Part shown: piece after piece, positions 1 to 8,158 of the stretch
Numbering within the stretch: the stretch's first letter is position 1
Layout: every line of letters begins with the position of its first letter
NCBI GenBank assembly: GCA_043744175.1
Contig: JAYTVD010000171.1
Location: 1-13,951 of the forward strand
Source: JANMEX01 sp043744175
Lineage (GTDB): Bacteria; Pseudomonadota; Alphaproteobacteria; Rhizobiales; Rhizobiaceae
Length of the DNA: 13,951 bases
Direction: 5' to 3'
Made by a program: the position numbers and the translations under genes
The notes under the pieces: model-generated
The model's input: only the letters and a program-made list of their open reading frames with translations
Told to the model about the DNA's origin: nothing
Databases searched by the model: none

Positions 1-586
1 GTAGTTTTTCATATTGCTTGCGTGGCACATCTATCGCGCCGAAGCGTTTCAGGTGGTCGGTCGTGAATTGTGTATCGAGCAGGGTGTAGCCGCGCGTGCG
101 CAGGCGTTCCACCAGAATTACCAAGCACACTTTGGACGCATCGGTTTGGCGCGAAAACATGCTTTCGCCAAAGAATACACCGCCGAGCGTGACGCCGTAG
201 AGGCCACCGATGAGTTTGTTTTCTGACCATGCTTCCACGGAGTGGGCATGGCCGATACGGTATAATTCGCAATAGGCTTCGAAGATCGTCTCGTTGATCC
301 AAGTGGAGGGGCGATCGTTGGTGGCCTCGGCACAGGCGCGCATGACGTCGGCAAAGGAATTGTTAATCCGGATTTCAAAGCGGCGCTGGCGGATGGTTTT
401 GGCAAGTTTTGCCGGCACATGAAAATCATCCAGCGGGATGATGCCGCGCTCCTTTGGCTGGACCCAGAAAATCTCAGGATCATCAGCCGAATCGGACATA
501 GGAAAAACGCCAGAAGCATAGGCGTTTAACAGTGTTTGGCTATCGAGTTGCAAAGGTCTAACTCTTCGCAAGGCCTTCTTCGACAT
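1..586 (-). CDS. aat: Leucyl/phenylalanyl-tRNA--protein transferase, C-terminus cut by window edge
   Basis: Cytoplasmic enzyme that moves Leu or Phe from aminoacyl-tRNA onto N-terminal Arg/Lys of proteins, marking them for ClpS/ClpAP degradation (N-degron pathway). The frame is open from 586 to base 1. Visible family blocks are LLNAYASGVFPM, DDPEIFWVQPKERGIIPLD, FGESMFSRQTDASK, TLLDTQF and HLKRFGAIDVPR, close to the usual end of the family, so perhaps 15-30 residues are missing. The start is uncertain. ATG at 586 overlaps accC by 29 nt and has no well-placed Shine-Dalgarno. TTG at 553 lies 4 nt past the accC stop, has GAAGAG 8 nt upstream and gives a short N-terminus before LLNAYA. ATG at 499 would delete the conserved GVFP block and is rejected. 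Last gene seen of the aroQ-accB-accC-aat cluster and probably translated from that mRNA. Confidence 0.93.
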   Translation of the reverse strand, partial: MSKKALRRVRPLQLDSQTLLNAYASGVFPMSDSADDPEIFWVQPKERGIIPLDDFHVPAKLAKTIRQRRFEIRINNSFADVMRACAEATNDRPSTWINETIFEAYCELYRIGHAHSVEAWSENKLIGGLYGVTLGGVFFGESMFSRQTDASKVCLVILVERLRTRGYTLLDTQFTTDHLKRFGAIDVPRKQYEKL

Positions 587-1925
587 CCTTGGCGGCGAGA
601 TATTTTTCCAACCAATGAATGTCATAGTCGCCGTTTGCAATGTCGGCATTGCCTACCAAATCGCGGAACAGCGGCAGCGTCGTCTTGATTCCGTCGATGA
701 CGAACTCATCCAGTGCGCGGCGCAGGCGCATCATGCATTCGACGCGGGTGCGGCCGTGCACGATGAGCTTGCCAACCATTGAGTCGTAATAAGGCGGGAT
801 TTTATAGCCGGCATAAACACCAGAATCGATGCGGATGCCGAGGCCTCCGGGCGTGTGATAATGCGTGATCTTACCGGGTGATGGCACGAACGTGCGTGGG
901 TCTTCGGCATTAATACGGCATTCGATGGCATGACCCGTGAACTTAATGTCTGCTTGTGTCACTGACAGGCCGCCGCCAGACGCGATGCGGATTTGTTCGT
1001 GCACCAAGTCGATGCCGGTAATGGCTTCGGTGATGGTGTGCTCGACTTGAAGGCGGGTGTTCATTTCGATGAAATAAAACTCGCCGTTTTCGTACAAGAA
1101 TTCGATCGTGCCTGCGCCGCGATAGCCAAGACCCGCGATGGCATTGGCGCAGATCATTCCGATTTTGTCGCGCTCTTCAGCGTTAAGCGCAGGGGAATTG
1201 GCTTCCTCCCAAACCTTTTGATGCCGGCGTTGCAGCGAGCAATCGCGCTCGCCCAAATGTACAGCCTTGCCCATGCCATCGCCCATGACTTGCACTTCGA
1301 TGTGGCGCGGCTTTTGTAGATATTTTTCGATATAGACTTCGGCATTGCCGAACGCAGCAGACGCTTCGGAGCGGGCTGTGGTGAGTGCGAGGTACAGTTC
1401 GCTCTCGTTGTTGGCCACTTTCATGCCGCGACCACCGCCGCCGGCTGTTGCCTTGATAATGACCGGATAGCCAATTTGCGCGCAAATCTTTGCGGCTTCT
1501 GCCTCATCAGATACACCGCCTTCGGAGCCCGGAACAACGGGGATGCCGAGACGCTTTGCGGTGCGCTTGGCTTCGATCTTGTCACCCATAATGCGGATAT
1601 GATCGGCGGTCGGTCCGATGAATGTGATGTTGTGAGCTTCCAGAATATCCGCAAATTTGGCGTTTTCGGACAAGAAGCCGTAGCCAGGATGGATGGCATC
1701 CGCGCCAGTGATTTCGCAGGCGGCGACGATTTGGTGGATATTTAAGTAGCTGTCACGGGATGCTGGCGGGCCAATGCAGACACTCTCATCTGCGAGGCGC
1801 ACATGCATGGCGTCGGCATCGGCAGTGGAATGCACGGCAACGGTGGGAATGCCCAGCTCGCGGCAGGCACGCAAGATGCGAAGCGCTATCTCGCCTCGAT
1901 TGGCTATGAGGATTTTATGAAACAT
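558..1925 (-). CDS. accC: Acetyl-CoA carboxylase, biotin carboxylase subunit
   Basis: Uses ATP and bicarbonate to carboxylate the biotin on BCCP, the first half-reaction of acetyl-CoA carboxylase in fatty-acid synthesis; cytoplasmic. The protein is 455 residues, about the E. coli AccC length. It has the N-terminal Rossmann-like domain (FHKILIANRGEIALRILRAC), then the ATP-grasp domain with the glycine-rich loop KATAGGGGRGMK (158-169), RHIEVQ (207-212), RRHQK (233-237) and E275, and the metal/bicarbonate site EMNTRLQVEH (E287, N289, R291). These sit one residue before the E. coli numbering, so the active site appears intact. ATG at 1925 follows a GGCGGGA-like ribosome site. It begins 11 bp after the accB stop, the classic accB-accC pair, so the two are almost surely co-transcribed. 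Confidence 0.98.
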   Translation of the reverse strand: MFHKILIANRGEIALRILRACRELGIPTVAVHSTADADAMHVRLADESVCIGPPASRDSYLNIHQIVAACEITGADAIHPGYGFLSENAKFADILEAHNITFIGPTADHIRIMGDKIEAKRTAKRLGIPVVPGSEGGVSDEAEAAKICAQIGYPVIIKATAGGGGRGMKVANNESELYLALTTARSEASAAFGNAEVYIEKYLQKPRHIEVQVMGDGMGKAVHLGERDCSLQRRHQKVWEEANSPALNAEERDKIGMICANAIAGLGYRGAGTIEFLYENGEFYFIEMNTRLQVEHTITEAITGIDLVHEQIRIASGGGLSVTQADIKFTGHAIECRINAEDPRTFVPSPGKITHYHTPGGLGIRIDSGVYAGYKIPPYYDSMVGKLIVHGRTRVECMMRLRRALDEFVIDGIKTTLPLFRDLVGNADIANGDYDIHWLEKYLAAKDVEEGLAKS

Positions 1926-1936
1926 GGGGTTCCCGC

Positions 1937-2395
1937 CTATTCGATCACAACAAGCGGCTGGCCATATTCTACGGGTTGGCCATCTTCAAATATAATTGCC
2001 GTAATCGTGCCCGAGCGCGGCGCAGCTATCTGGTTCATAGTCTTCATGGCTTCAATGATGAGGATGGTTTGGCCTTCCTTCACCTTGGTACCAATTTCAA
2101 TAAATGGCGGCTCGCCGGGGGCTGGTGCCAAATAAGCCGTGCCAACCATTGGTGACGGTACGGCGTTGGCGGATGTAGCTGGCGAGGCAGCAGGTGCAGC
2201 TGCTACTGGCGCGGCAGCAGGAGCCGCGGCTACGGCGTAGGCTTGCGGCGCAGCCATCATGGGTGTTCCTGCGCGGGAAACGCGGATGCGCAGCTCGCCC
2301 TGTTCAATTTCGATTTCGGTGAGGTCCGTGTCGTTCAGAATGCCTGCTAAATCACGGATCAAACCTTGATCTACCACTGAATTTTTTGCCGCCAT
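1937..2395 (-). CDS. accB: Biotin carboxyl carrier protein of acetyl-CoA carboxylase
   Basis: Carries the biotin that shuttles carboxyl groups between AccC and the AccA/AccD carboxyltransferase. The protein is 152 residues. An N-terminal segment (1-45, LIRDLAGILNDTDLTEIEIEQGELRIRVSR) matches the start of BCCPs. It is followed by an Ala/Pro-rich flexible linker (about 48-78) and the biotinyl domain (80-152). The biotin lysine is K118 in EAMKTMNQI; the Met-Lys pair is kept, and Thr in place of the second Met of EAMKM is a common variant in this class. ATG at 2395 is preceded by GGAAGG with 9 nt spacing, a good ribosome site. It lies 36 bp after aroQ and 11 bp before accC on the same strand. Confidence 0.97.
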   Translation of the reverse strand: MAAKNSVVDQGLIRDLAGILNDTDLTEIEIEQGELRIRVSRAGTPMMAAPQAYAVAAAPAAAPVAAAPAASPATSANAVPSPMVGTAYLAPAPGEPPFIEIGTKVKEGQTILIIEAMKTMNQIAAPRSGTITAIIFEDGQPVEYGQPLVVIE

Positions 2396-2431
2396 GATTT
2401 GTCGCCTTCCCGTTAGAATTCTTAAGTTTGA

Positions 2432-2872
2432 TTATAGCGCAGCAATTGCGCGTAAGCCCATCAAATAACCGTCTATCCCAAAGCCGATGATAATGCCTTT
2501 TGCCACCGGAGATACAAATGATTTATGCCGGAATTCTTCGCGTGCATGCACATTTGAGATGTGAACTTCGATGAGGACCGCACCGGAGCCTTTGATGGCA
2601 TCGTGCAACGCGATTGATGTGTGTGTGTACGCGCCTGGATTCATTACAATCGGGATGCCAGCAGCGCCAGCTTCCTGGATCCAAGTGACAAGTTCGCCCT
2701 CATGATTTGACTGGCGAAAATCTGCGGACACGCCAAGCTTTGCAGCCTCTGCCTCGACCATTACTCTCAAGTCATCGAGTGTCGTGGATCCATAGACAGC
2801 GGGCTCGCGTGTGCCGAGCAAATTAAGGTTTGGGCCGTTGAGCACCAATATTTTTTTCAGCGTTTTGCTCAT
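2432..2872 (-). CDS. aroQ: 3-dehydroquinate dehydratase, type II
   Basis: Converts 3-dehydroquinate to 3-dehydroshikimate, the third step of the shikimate pathway; a cytoplasmic dodecamer in characterised members. With ATG at 2872 the protein is 146 residues, the normal size. Conserved blocks: ILVLNGPNLNLLGTREP (N12 and R22, where the type II active-site Asn and Arg lie), VYGS with catalytic-type Tyr27, SNHEGELV (55-62), NPGAYTHTS (78-86) and EVHISN (102-107, H104), then REEFRHKS. A TTG at 2893 would add seven residues (MRVRWRF) unlike the family, so the ATG is preferred; GAGGG lies about 14 nt upstream of it, rather far. Alphaproteobacteria often place aroQ directly before accB, as here (36 bp gap), and it is probably the first gene of the operon. 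Confidence 0.97.
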   Translation of the reverse strand: MSKTLKKILVLNGPNLNLLGTREPAVYGSTTLDDLRVMVEAEAAKLGVSADFRQSNHEGELVTWIQEAGAAGIPIVMNPGAYTHTSIALHDAIKGSGAVLIEVHISNVHAREEFRHKSFVSPVAKGIIIGFGIDGYLMGLRAIAAL

Positions 2873-2977
2873 GAATCGCCAGCGAACCCTCAATGTTTGT
2901 TCTAACCCTATAGAGGGATTAAGTTTTTAAGAAAAGTCCGGAAACGGGGAAGAATAGCAGAACGGCCTTTGTCCACA

Positions 2978-2997
2978 CCTCTTGACCCTACGAGAGG
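2978..2997 (-). other. Weak hairpin just downstream of the DsbA-like gene
   Basis: CCTCT at 2978-2982 pairs with AGAGG at 2993-2997, 4 bases past the stop of the upstream gene. There is no T-run after it in either direction, so it does not qualify as a standard intrinsic terminator. It may protect a 3' end or mean nothing. The rest of the 2873-3001 gap is AT-rich around 2915-2935 and may hold the aroQ promoter, but I find no convincing -35/-10 pair. Confidence 0.3.
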
Positions 2998-3001
2998 CCA
3001 G

Positions 3002-3814
3002 TTAGCAGGTCGCGCTCTGACATTTGCGCACGTTTGCTACCTTTTCCATCAGCGTATCAAGACCCATGGCGCCGGGAACTACAAAGTCTTTGATGACATA
3101 AGATGGCGTTCCGGTGATGTTTAAGCCACCAGCGAGTTTGTTGTTTTCTTCAAAAAGCGCAACAATGGATGGGTCTTTAGAACCTTCGCGCAGCTTGGCC
3201 TCGTCGGCGCCCATAGATACCGCGAGCGCTACCGCTGACGCCTCGTCAGCATGGCCGGAGCCGAGCAGGGCACGATGATAATCACCATATTTTTCAGGCA
3301 TCATTTTGCGGAATGACTGGGCGATAAAATGGGCCTTTACAGAATCCGGTCCGAGAATCGGCAGCTCTTTCAGAACGAAACGAACGTTTGTGTCAGTTTT
3401 CACGAGATCATTCATATCGTTGAGGGCGCGGCGGCAGTAGCCGCAATTATAGTCGAAAAACTCAACAACTGTGACATCGCCCTTCGGATTGCCTATGATG
3501 GCGTCGTTGGGTGAGTTGAAAATATCATTCCCTGCCGAGGCAATAAAATTAGTCTGCGTGAGTTTGGATTCAGTTTCCTGTTTAGTCTGAAGCGCTGTTT
3601 GCACTTCATTGATGATTTCTGGATTTTGCATCAGATAATCATGAATGATTGCCTCAATGGCTGCTTTGTCGGTCGGCTGCGCATCGGCGGTGATAACTGT
3701 TGGTTCGGCCACCACTGGTGCTTCAGCGCGGCTGTTTCCCGCAAAATAGCCGAGTGCCAGACTGCCACCACATACCAACACGGCAAGAATTCCATAGAGA
3801 CCAGATTTGTTCAT
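3002..3814 (-). CDS. Periplasmic DsbA/ScsC-like thiol:disulfide interchange protein
   Basis: Predicted exported thioredoxin-fold protein that forms or shuffles disulfides. It has 270 residues: an N-terminal hydrophobic segment (about 6-25) serving as a signal peptide or anchor, then a helical stretch (about 50-90, AAIEAIIHDYLMQNPEIINEV) resembling the N-terminal domain of ScsC-type proteins, which drives oligomerisation in characterised members. The DsbA-like fold follows, with active site FFDYNCGYC (CGYC at 124-127) and the cis-proline loop GTPSY (Pro237). Two more cysteines near the C-terminus (C265 and C270, KCQSATC) could form a second disulfide. Cys15 does not sit in a convincing lipobox (Val at -1). 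ATG at 3814 has GGGAG 6 nt upstream. It lies 45 bp after the M48 protease gene and is probably co-transcribed with it. Oxidase versus isomerase role cannot be told from sequence. Confidence 0.92.
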   Translation of the reverse strand: MNKSGLYGILAVLVCGGSLALGYFAGNSRAEAPVVAEPTVITADAQPTDKAAIEAIIHDYLMQNPEIINEVQTALQTKQETESKLTQTNFIASAGNDIFNSPNDAIIGNPKGDVTVVEFFDYNCGYCRRALNDMNDLVKTDTNVRFVLKELPILGPDSVKAHFIAQSFRKMMPEKYGDYHRALLGSGHADEASAVALAVSMGADEAKLREGSKDPSIVALFEENNKLAGGLNITGTPSYVIKDFVVPGAMGLDTLMEKVANVRKCQSATC

Positions 3815-3859
3815 TATATTCTCCCACGCCGATATTTCGACGATGCTTACCTTATATTC

Positions 3860-5230
3860 TTAGCTTTTTGAACCAACTTTGAGAATATCTCCAGCTCTCA
3901 ACCAGTTTGGTGAACCTTTTTTGAAGCCGCGTTGGGCTCGTGCTGCAAATATCCGCGCATCGTTGATATTTCCTTGCTGGAAATTCATTTCCGCAGTCGC
4001 CAGTTCCGCTTCGCTTATTTTACCCAGCTGACCATAGGCGCGGGCAAGATATTCATATGCCAAACTGTTGGACTTGTCGCCTTGAAGGGCTTGTGAAAGC
4101 TCCCGCACTGCGCCCTTTGCATCACCAGAAGATAGCAATGCTTGCCCCAGAGCGGCTTGTATGGTTGAATTTTTGCCGGGATCTAATTTAAGCGCCGTGC
4201 GGTAGGATTTAGCTGCTTCGGCGGGCTTGTTTAACTTCATCAACACGTCGCCACGAATTTCGTAGTAGTAACTATTGTTCGGGTCTTTCTTGATAAGTGC
4301 ATTGACCTTTGTGAGCGCATCTTTGGGTGCGCCATGCAAGAGCGCATTGAGAGCCTCGCCATAGACGGCGCCGGAATTTTTAGGATCATCGCGAAACAGA
4401 CGTTTCACCGTAGCGGGTCCGCCGCCATAGGCTGCGATTTTCGCCCGTGCCCGATCATGTCTGGCTTGAAGCTCAGGACTGTCTTTCACGTCAAAATATT
4501 TGCTTTCATGCGCCAGTGTTTCGAGATTGGCGATGCGTTCACGGGGCAAGGGATGGCTGATTTGATAGGGGTCCACATGGGTGCCGGAAAGGGCGAGCGA
4601 ACTTTGAAATCTCTTGAATGTGGTGAGCATTCCTTTTGCCGATTGGCCGGTCGCATTGAGGTAAGTTACGGCGGAGCGGTCTGCTGTGACTTCCTCGGTG
4701 CGTTGATAGGCGAGCACGGAGCGCCGCGCAAATTCAGCGCTGCCTGCCGCTATGCCGCTGCCCGCTTGGGCAATTTCGCCATTGCCGGATGCTGCGCCTG
4801 CTACGGTTGCGCCCATGCCGACTACGGCGGCGATGGTGGCCATTTTGCTGGCGGCTTCTAGTTGGTCGCGCAGTTTTTGTTGATGCCCGCCAGCCAAATG
4901 TCCGGTTTCATGGGCGATAACGCCGATAACTTCATTAGGCGTTTTTGCCATCATGATTGTGCCAGTATTGATAAATATCCGGCGGCCATCGACGAAAGCA
5001 TTGAAGGAAGGATCGTTGACCAAAATGATCTCAGTCTTACCCTTGATACCAGCCGCGGCCAAAATTGGTTTGGCATAGTCGAGCATCAGACGCTCAATTT
5101 CAGCATCACGGATTATCTGCGGTTGGTTGCTTTGCGCATAGACTGGAGCTGCGCTGACTAGCAGCGAAAGTCCAACCGCTGATGCTGAAATCAGGCGATG
5201 ATATGATGATGCAAGGGGACGACGTGCCAT
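3860..5230 (-). CDS. Secreted M48 zinc metalloprotease with TPR tail (BepA/YfgC-like)
   Basis: Predicted periplasmic metalloprotease of 456 residues. Members such as E. coli BepA degrade or chaperone outer-membrane assembly intermediates; that role here is inferred. Signal peptide: MARRPL, a hydrophobic core at about 13-29, likely cleavage near VYA-QS (32/33). Zinc site HETGH at 107-111, third ligand Glu180 in E-V-T-A-D (the M48 ExxxD motif), so catalysis looks intact. Residues 125-165 are Gly/Ala-rich. From about 298 to 425 there are TPR-like helices (SYYYEIRGDVLMKLNKPAEA, AALGQALLSSGDAKGA, AYEYLARAYGQLGKISEA), likely for substrate or partner binding. ATG at 5230 has GAGGA 12 nt upstream. 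It is separated from rne by an intrinsic terminator, so it needs its own promoter in 5231-5340, where TTGGCA (minus, near 5274) is the best -35 seen but the -10 is poor. Confidence 0.94.
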   Translation of the reverse strand: MARRPLASSYHRLISASAVGLSLLVSAAPVYAQSNQPQIIRDAEIERLMLDYAKPILAAAGIKGKTEIILVNDPSFNAFVDGRRIFINTGTIMMAKTPNEVIGVIAHETGHLAGGHQQKLRDQLEAASKMATIAAVVGMGATVAGAASGNGEIAQAGSGIAAGSAEFARRSVLAYQRTEEVTADRSAVTYLNATGQSAKGMLTTFKRFQSSLALSGTHVDPYQISHPLPRERIANLETLAHESKYFDVKDSPELQARHDRARAKIAAYGGGPATVKRLFRDDPKNSGAVYGEALNALLHGAPKDALTKVNALIKKDPNNSYYYEIRGDVLMKLNKPAEAAKSYRTALKLDPGKNSTIQAALGQALLSSGDAKGAVRELSQALQGDKSNSLAYEYLARAYGQLGKISEAELATAEMNFQQGNINDARIFAARAQRGFKKGSPNWLRAGDILKVGSKS

Positions 5231-5340
5231 GCGATATTTGTATCCTCATTCGGCACGGTTACAAGTGTGCCAAGATATTCATTCACTGCCTTGTGATAGG
5301 GCGCTCAATCGGGCAAATCTGCGGCAAGCCTGCATATATT

Positions 5341-5367
5341 AGAGAAAAGGCCCGGAAAATCCGGGCC
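5341..5367 (-). terminator. Rho-independent terminator of rne
   Basis: On the minus strand, 13 bases after the rne stop, GGCCCGG (5367-5361) pairs perfectly with CCGGGCC (5355-5349) around the loop ATTTT, followed at once by TTTTCTCT (5348-5341). A 7-bp all-GC stem plus a T-run is the textbook form. It separates rne from the M48 gene on the same strand. Confidence 0.92.
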
Positions 5368-5380
5368 CAATCACTTAATA

Positions 5381-8158
5381 TCAAAAGAAACCTTTGCGTT
5401 GCCACCAGCCACCCTTGCGCGGCTTGCCGTCGGCCTCGGGGTCTTCACTTGTAGAGCTGGAGACTACCGGCTCACTTGAGATGATTGGTGCGAGCGTGGG
5501 TGCTTCCACTATCGCTTCCGCAGCTGGAGGCACTGCTTGTGCTGCAGATACCTCTTCGGTGACAGCTTCTGCGACAACCTTGGGCTTGCGTCCGCGTGGT
5601 TTTGGAGCCGCCTTTTCCCTGGGCGCTTCAACAATCACTGTTTCTGTTTCAACAACAGGTTCCGCCACTGCCTTTGGCTTACGTCCACGAGGCTTGACAG
5701 CCTTAGGCGCTTCGACTTCCTCGGCAATCACTTCGGCAGGAGCCTCAACAGCGATAGGTTCTGAAACCGCAGCTTCAATATCGGCTGTCATGGCTTCGGC
5801 GTTGGCATCCAGTTCGCTCTCGCGATTGCGGCGGCCACCGCGACGGCCACGACGGCGCTTTTTCTGATCATTGTCAGCGTCAGACTTTGCAGAACTTGTG
5901 CCCTCTGTAGCCTCAGACTCTTCGCCTTCTGAATCGTCATTTTCGCCAACTGCCTCGCCCGTGGAGGTGCCATCAGCCTCATCGGACTTGCGACCACGAC
6001 GGCGACGGCGGCGCTTGCGTTTATGGTCGCCATCGCCCTTGTCAGTACGTTCAGTTCTAGCTTCGCTCTTGCGCGAACCCTCCGGCTTTGCAACGGCGTC
6101 TTCTTCGTCGTCATCGCTGCTTTCGTCTTCGATCTCGACTTCTTCGATTTCAACGACATCAAGGTCGGCTAAATCTTCCGGGGTTTCGACATAGGCAGGG
6201 GCAACAACCTCGCGCGGTGTGCCGGTGGCGAGTTCACCCTTTTCGATGACCACATGCTGAGCACCAACACTTTCGTCAGCCTCAATAACAATCGTAAGGC
6301 CGAAACGGGCTTCAAGATCGAGCAATGTCTGACGTTTTTGGTTGAGTACATAAAGTGCGGTCGCTACGGATGTTTTGACAATCAAATCATTAGTGGCGCT
6401 GCGCAGCAAATATTCTTCAATCGTGCGGATAACATGCAACGCCACAGATGATTCTGAGCGCACATGGCCAGTGCCACCACAATGGGTGCAAACCTGCATG
6501 GTGCTTTCCAGCACGGAAGCGCGGATGCGCTGGCGCGACATTTCAAGCAAGCCAAAGTGCGAAATACGGCCAACTTGAATGCGGGCGCGATCGTTCTTTA
6601 GATTATCCTTGAGGCGTTTTTCGACGGCGCGGTTGTTGCGCTTTTCTTCCATATCGATGAAATCGATGACGACAAGTCCGGCCAAATCGCGAAGGCGAAG
6701 CTGACGGGCGACTTCTTCCGCTGCTTCCAAATTGGTTTGGAGTGCAGTGTCTTCAATCGAATGTTCGCGTGTCGAGCGACCGGAATTCACGTCCACCGAG
6801 ACGAGCGCTTCGGTTTGGTTGATGATAATGTAGCCACCGGACTTTAGCGTGACTTGTGGCTGGAGCATACGGTCCAGCTGCGGCTCAATGCCCGCACGGG
6901 CGAAGATTGGCGTTGGATCACGGTATGGCTGCACCATCTTTGCATGGCTCGGCATGAGCATGCGCATGAAGTCTTTGGCCTCGCGGTAACCGTTTTCACC
7001 GGCGACGAGAATTTCCGAAATGTCTTTGTTGTAGAGATCACGGATGGAGCGCTTAATCAGGCTGCCTTCCTCGTAAACAAGGGCAGGGGCCTGAGATTGC
7101 AGAGTGAGATTGCGCACGGTCTCCCAAGCGCGCATCAAATATTCATAGTCGCGTTTGATTTCGACTTTCGTGCGATTGGCACCGGCGGTGCGCAAGATGA
7201 CGCCCATGCCTTGCGGCACTTCGAGTTCTTTCACGACGTCTTTGAGGCGCTTGCGATCTTGCACGCTGGTAATCTTACGCGAAATACCACCACCACGACC
7301 GGTATTTGGCATCAAAACTGAATAACGACCGGCAAGCGATAAGTAGGTAGTGAGAGCCGCGCCTTTATTGCCGCGCTCTTCCTTAACCACTTGAACCAAC
7401 AAAACCTGGCGGCGCTTGATAACTTCTTGAATCTTGTACTGACGACGCGAGGTGCGGCGGCGCATTGGCATTTCTTCCATGGCATCTTCAGCGCCAATGG
7501 ATTCGATGACTTCCAGCTCTTCTATGTGGCCGTCGCTATCGTCGTCTTCGTTCTTATCACGGCGTGAGCGACGTGGGCGCTCTTGTGCATCTGAAGTCTC
7601 GCCAGCAGAGGCGTCTTCGGAAATGGCATCACCCTCAATGGACATTTCCATCACGGTTGGCTTTTCGCCATCGTCAGCTTCCACTGCCACGTCTTCGGAG
7701 ACTTCGTGGTTATCGTCTTCGCTCGACGTCGCTGCTACCGCTTCGCCATCCGCTGATTGCTCGGCATTTTGGTTATTTCGGTTGCCACGGTCACGACGCT
7801 TGTTGCGGCCGTTGTCGCGATTGTTTTCACGCGCTGGGCGAGGCGCTTCGTCCTCGTCTTCTTCAGCGTGATCGGCGGCTTCAGCTTCGAGCAGAGCCTG
7901 ACGATCCGCAAACGGGATCTGGTAGTAATCCGGATGAATTTCGTTGAACGCTAAGAATCCGTGGCGGTTGCCGCCATATTCAACAAAGGCCGCCTGCAAT
8001 GATGGCTCTACACGGGTCACCCGTGCGAGATATATATTGCCGCGTATTTGCTTTTTGTGCTGGGATTCAAAATCAAATTCTTCGATCCGGTTGCCCCGGA
8101 CCACAACGACGCGTGTTTCCTCCTGGTGGGAGGCGTCGATTAGCATCTTGTTTGCCAT
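5381..8158 (-). CDS. rne: Ribonuclease E (degradosome scaffold endoribonuclease)
   Basis: Essential 5'-end-sensing endoribonuclease for mRNA decay and rRNA/tRNA processing; 925 residues. The S1 domain starts at about 36 (KKQIRGNIYLARVTRVEPSL), is interrupted by a charged insertion (about 95-238) and resumes with KRRQVLLVQVVKEERGNKGA (248-267). The catalytic DNase I-like part has metal-binding D456 (VSVDVNSG) and D499 (VVIDF), 43 residues apart as in E. coli D303/D346. The zinc-link CTHC (557-560) lies 101 residues after the first Asp, also as in E. coli. The tail from about 645 is disordered: acidic stretches, two Arg-rich tracts (713-723 and 766-779), two RGRKPK motifs, and the end KGGWWQRKGFF. 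In Caulobacter a C-terminal GWW motif binds PNPase. It ends at its own terminator and is divergent from the amidase gene. Confidence 0.98.
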   Translation of the reverse strand: MANKMLIDASHQEETRVVVVRGNRIEEFDFESQHKKQIRGNIYLARVTRVEPSLQAAFVEYGGNRHGFLAFNEIHPDYYQIPFADRQALLEAEAADHAEEDEDEAPRPARENNRDNGRNKRRDRGNRNNQNAEQSADGEAVAATSSEDDNHEVSEDVAVEADDGEKPTVMEMSIEGDAISEDASAGETSDAQERPRRSRRDKNEDDDSDGHIEELEVIESIGAEDAMEEMPMRRRTSRRQYKIQEVIKRRQVLLVQVVKEERGNKGAALTTYLSLAGRYSVLMPNTGRGGGISRKITSVQDRKRLKDVVKELEVPQGMGVILRTAGANRTKVEIKRDYEYLMRAWETVRNLTLQSQAPALVYEEGSLIKRSIRDLYNKDISEILVAGENGYREAKDFMRMLMPSHAKMVQPYRDPTPIFARAGIEPQLDRMLQPQVTLKSGGYIIINQTEALVSVDVNSGRSTREHSIEDTALQTNLEAAEEVARQLRLRDLAGLVVIDFIDMEEKRNNRAVEKRLKDNLKNDRARIQVGRISHFGLLEMSRQRIRASVLESTMQVCTHCGGTGHVRSESSVALHVIRTIEEYLLRSATNDLIVKTSVATALYVLNQKRQTLLDLEARFGLTIVIEADESVGAQHVVIEKGELATGTPREVVAPAYVETPEDLADLDVVEIEEVEIEDESSDDDEEDAVAKPEGSRKSEARTERTDKGDGDHKRKRRRRRRGRKSDEADGTSTGEAVGENDDSEGEESEATEGTSSAKSDADNDQKKRRRGRRGGRRNRESELDANAEAMTADIEAAVSEPIAVEAPAEVIAEEVEAPKAVKPRGRKPKAVAEPVVETETVIVEAPREKAAPKPRGRKPKVVAEAVTEEVSAAQAVPPAAEAIVEAPTLAPIISSEPVVSSSTSEDPEADGKPRKGGWWQRKGFF

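Noticed and set aside
118..519. Minus-strand open frame of 133 codons at the left edge
   Set aside because: Another frame of the same strand reads as Aat with all conserved blocks.
3755..3780. Lipobox in the DsbA-like protein (LVC at residues 13-15)
   Set aside because: Val precedes the Cys where Gly, Ala or Ser is needed.
4334..4861. 175-codon plus-strand open frame, and others antisense to real genes (such as 993-1319, 6854-7321, 12813-13310 minus)
   Set aside because: They lie wholly opposite recognised proteins, show no family sequence or ribosome sites, and are expected shadows.
5260..5278. TTGGCACAC motif (minus), repeated near 8676-8684, as a sigma-54 -24 element
   Set aside because: No TTGC at the -12 distance in either copy. 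It may only be a -35-like hexamer.
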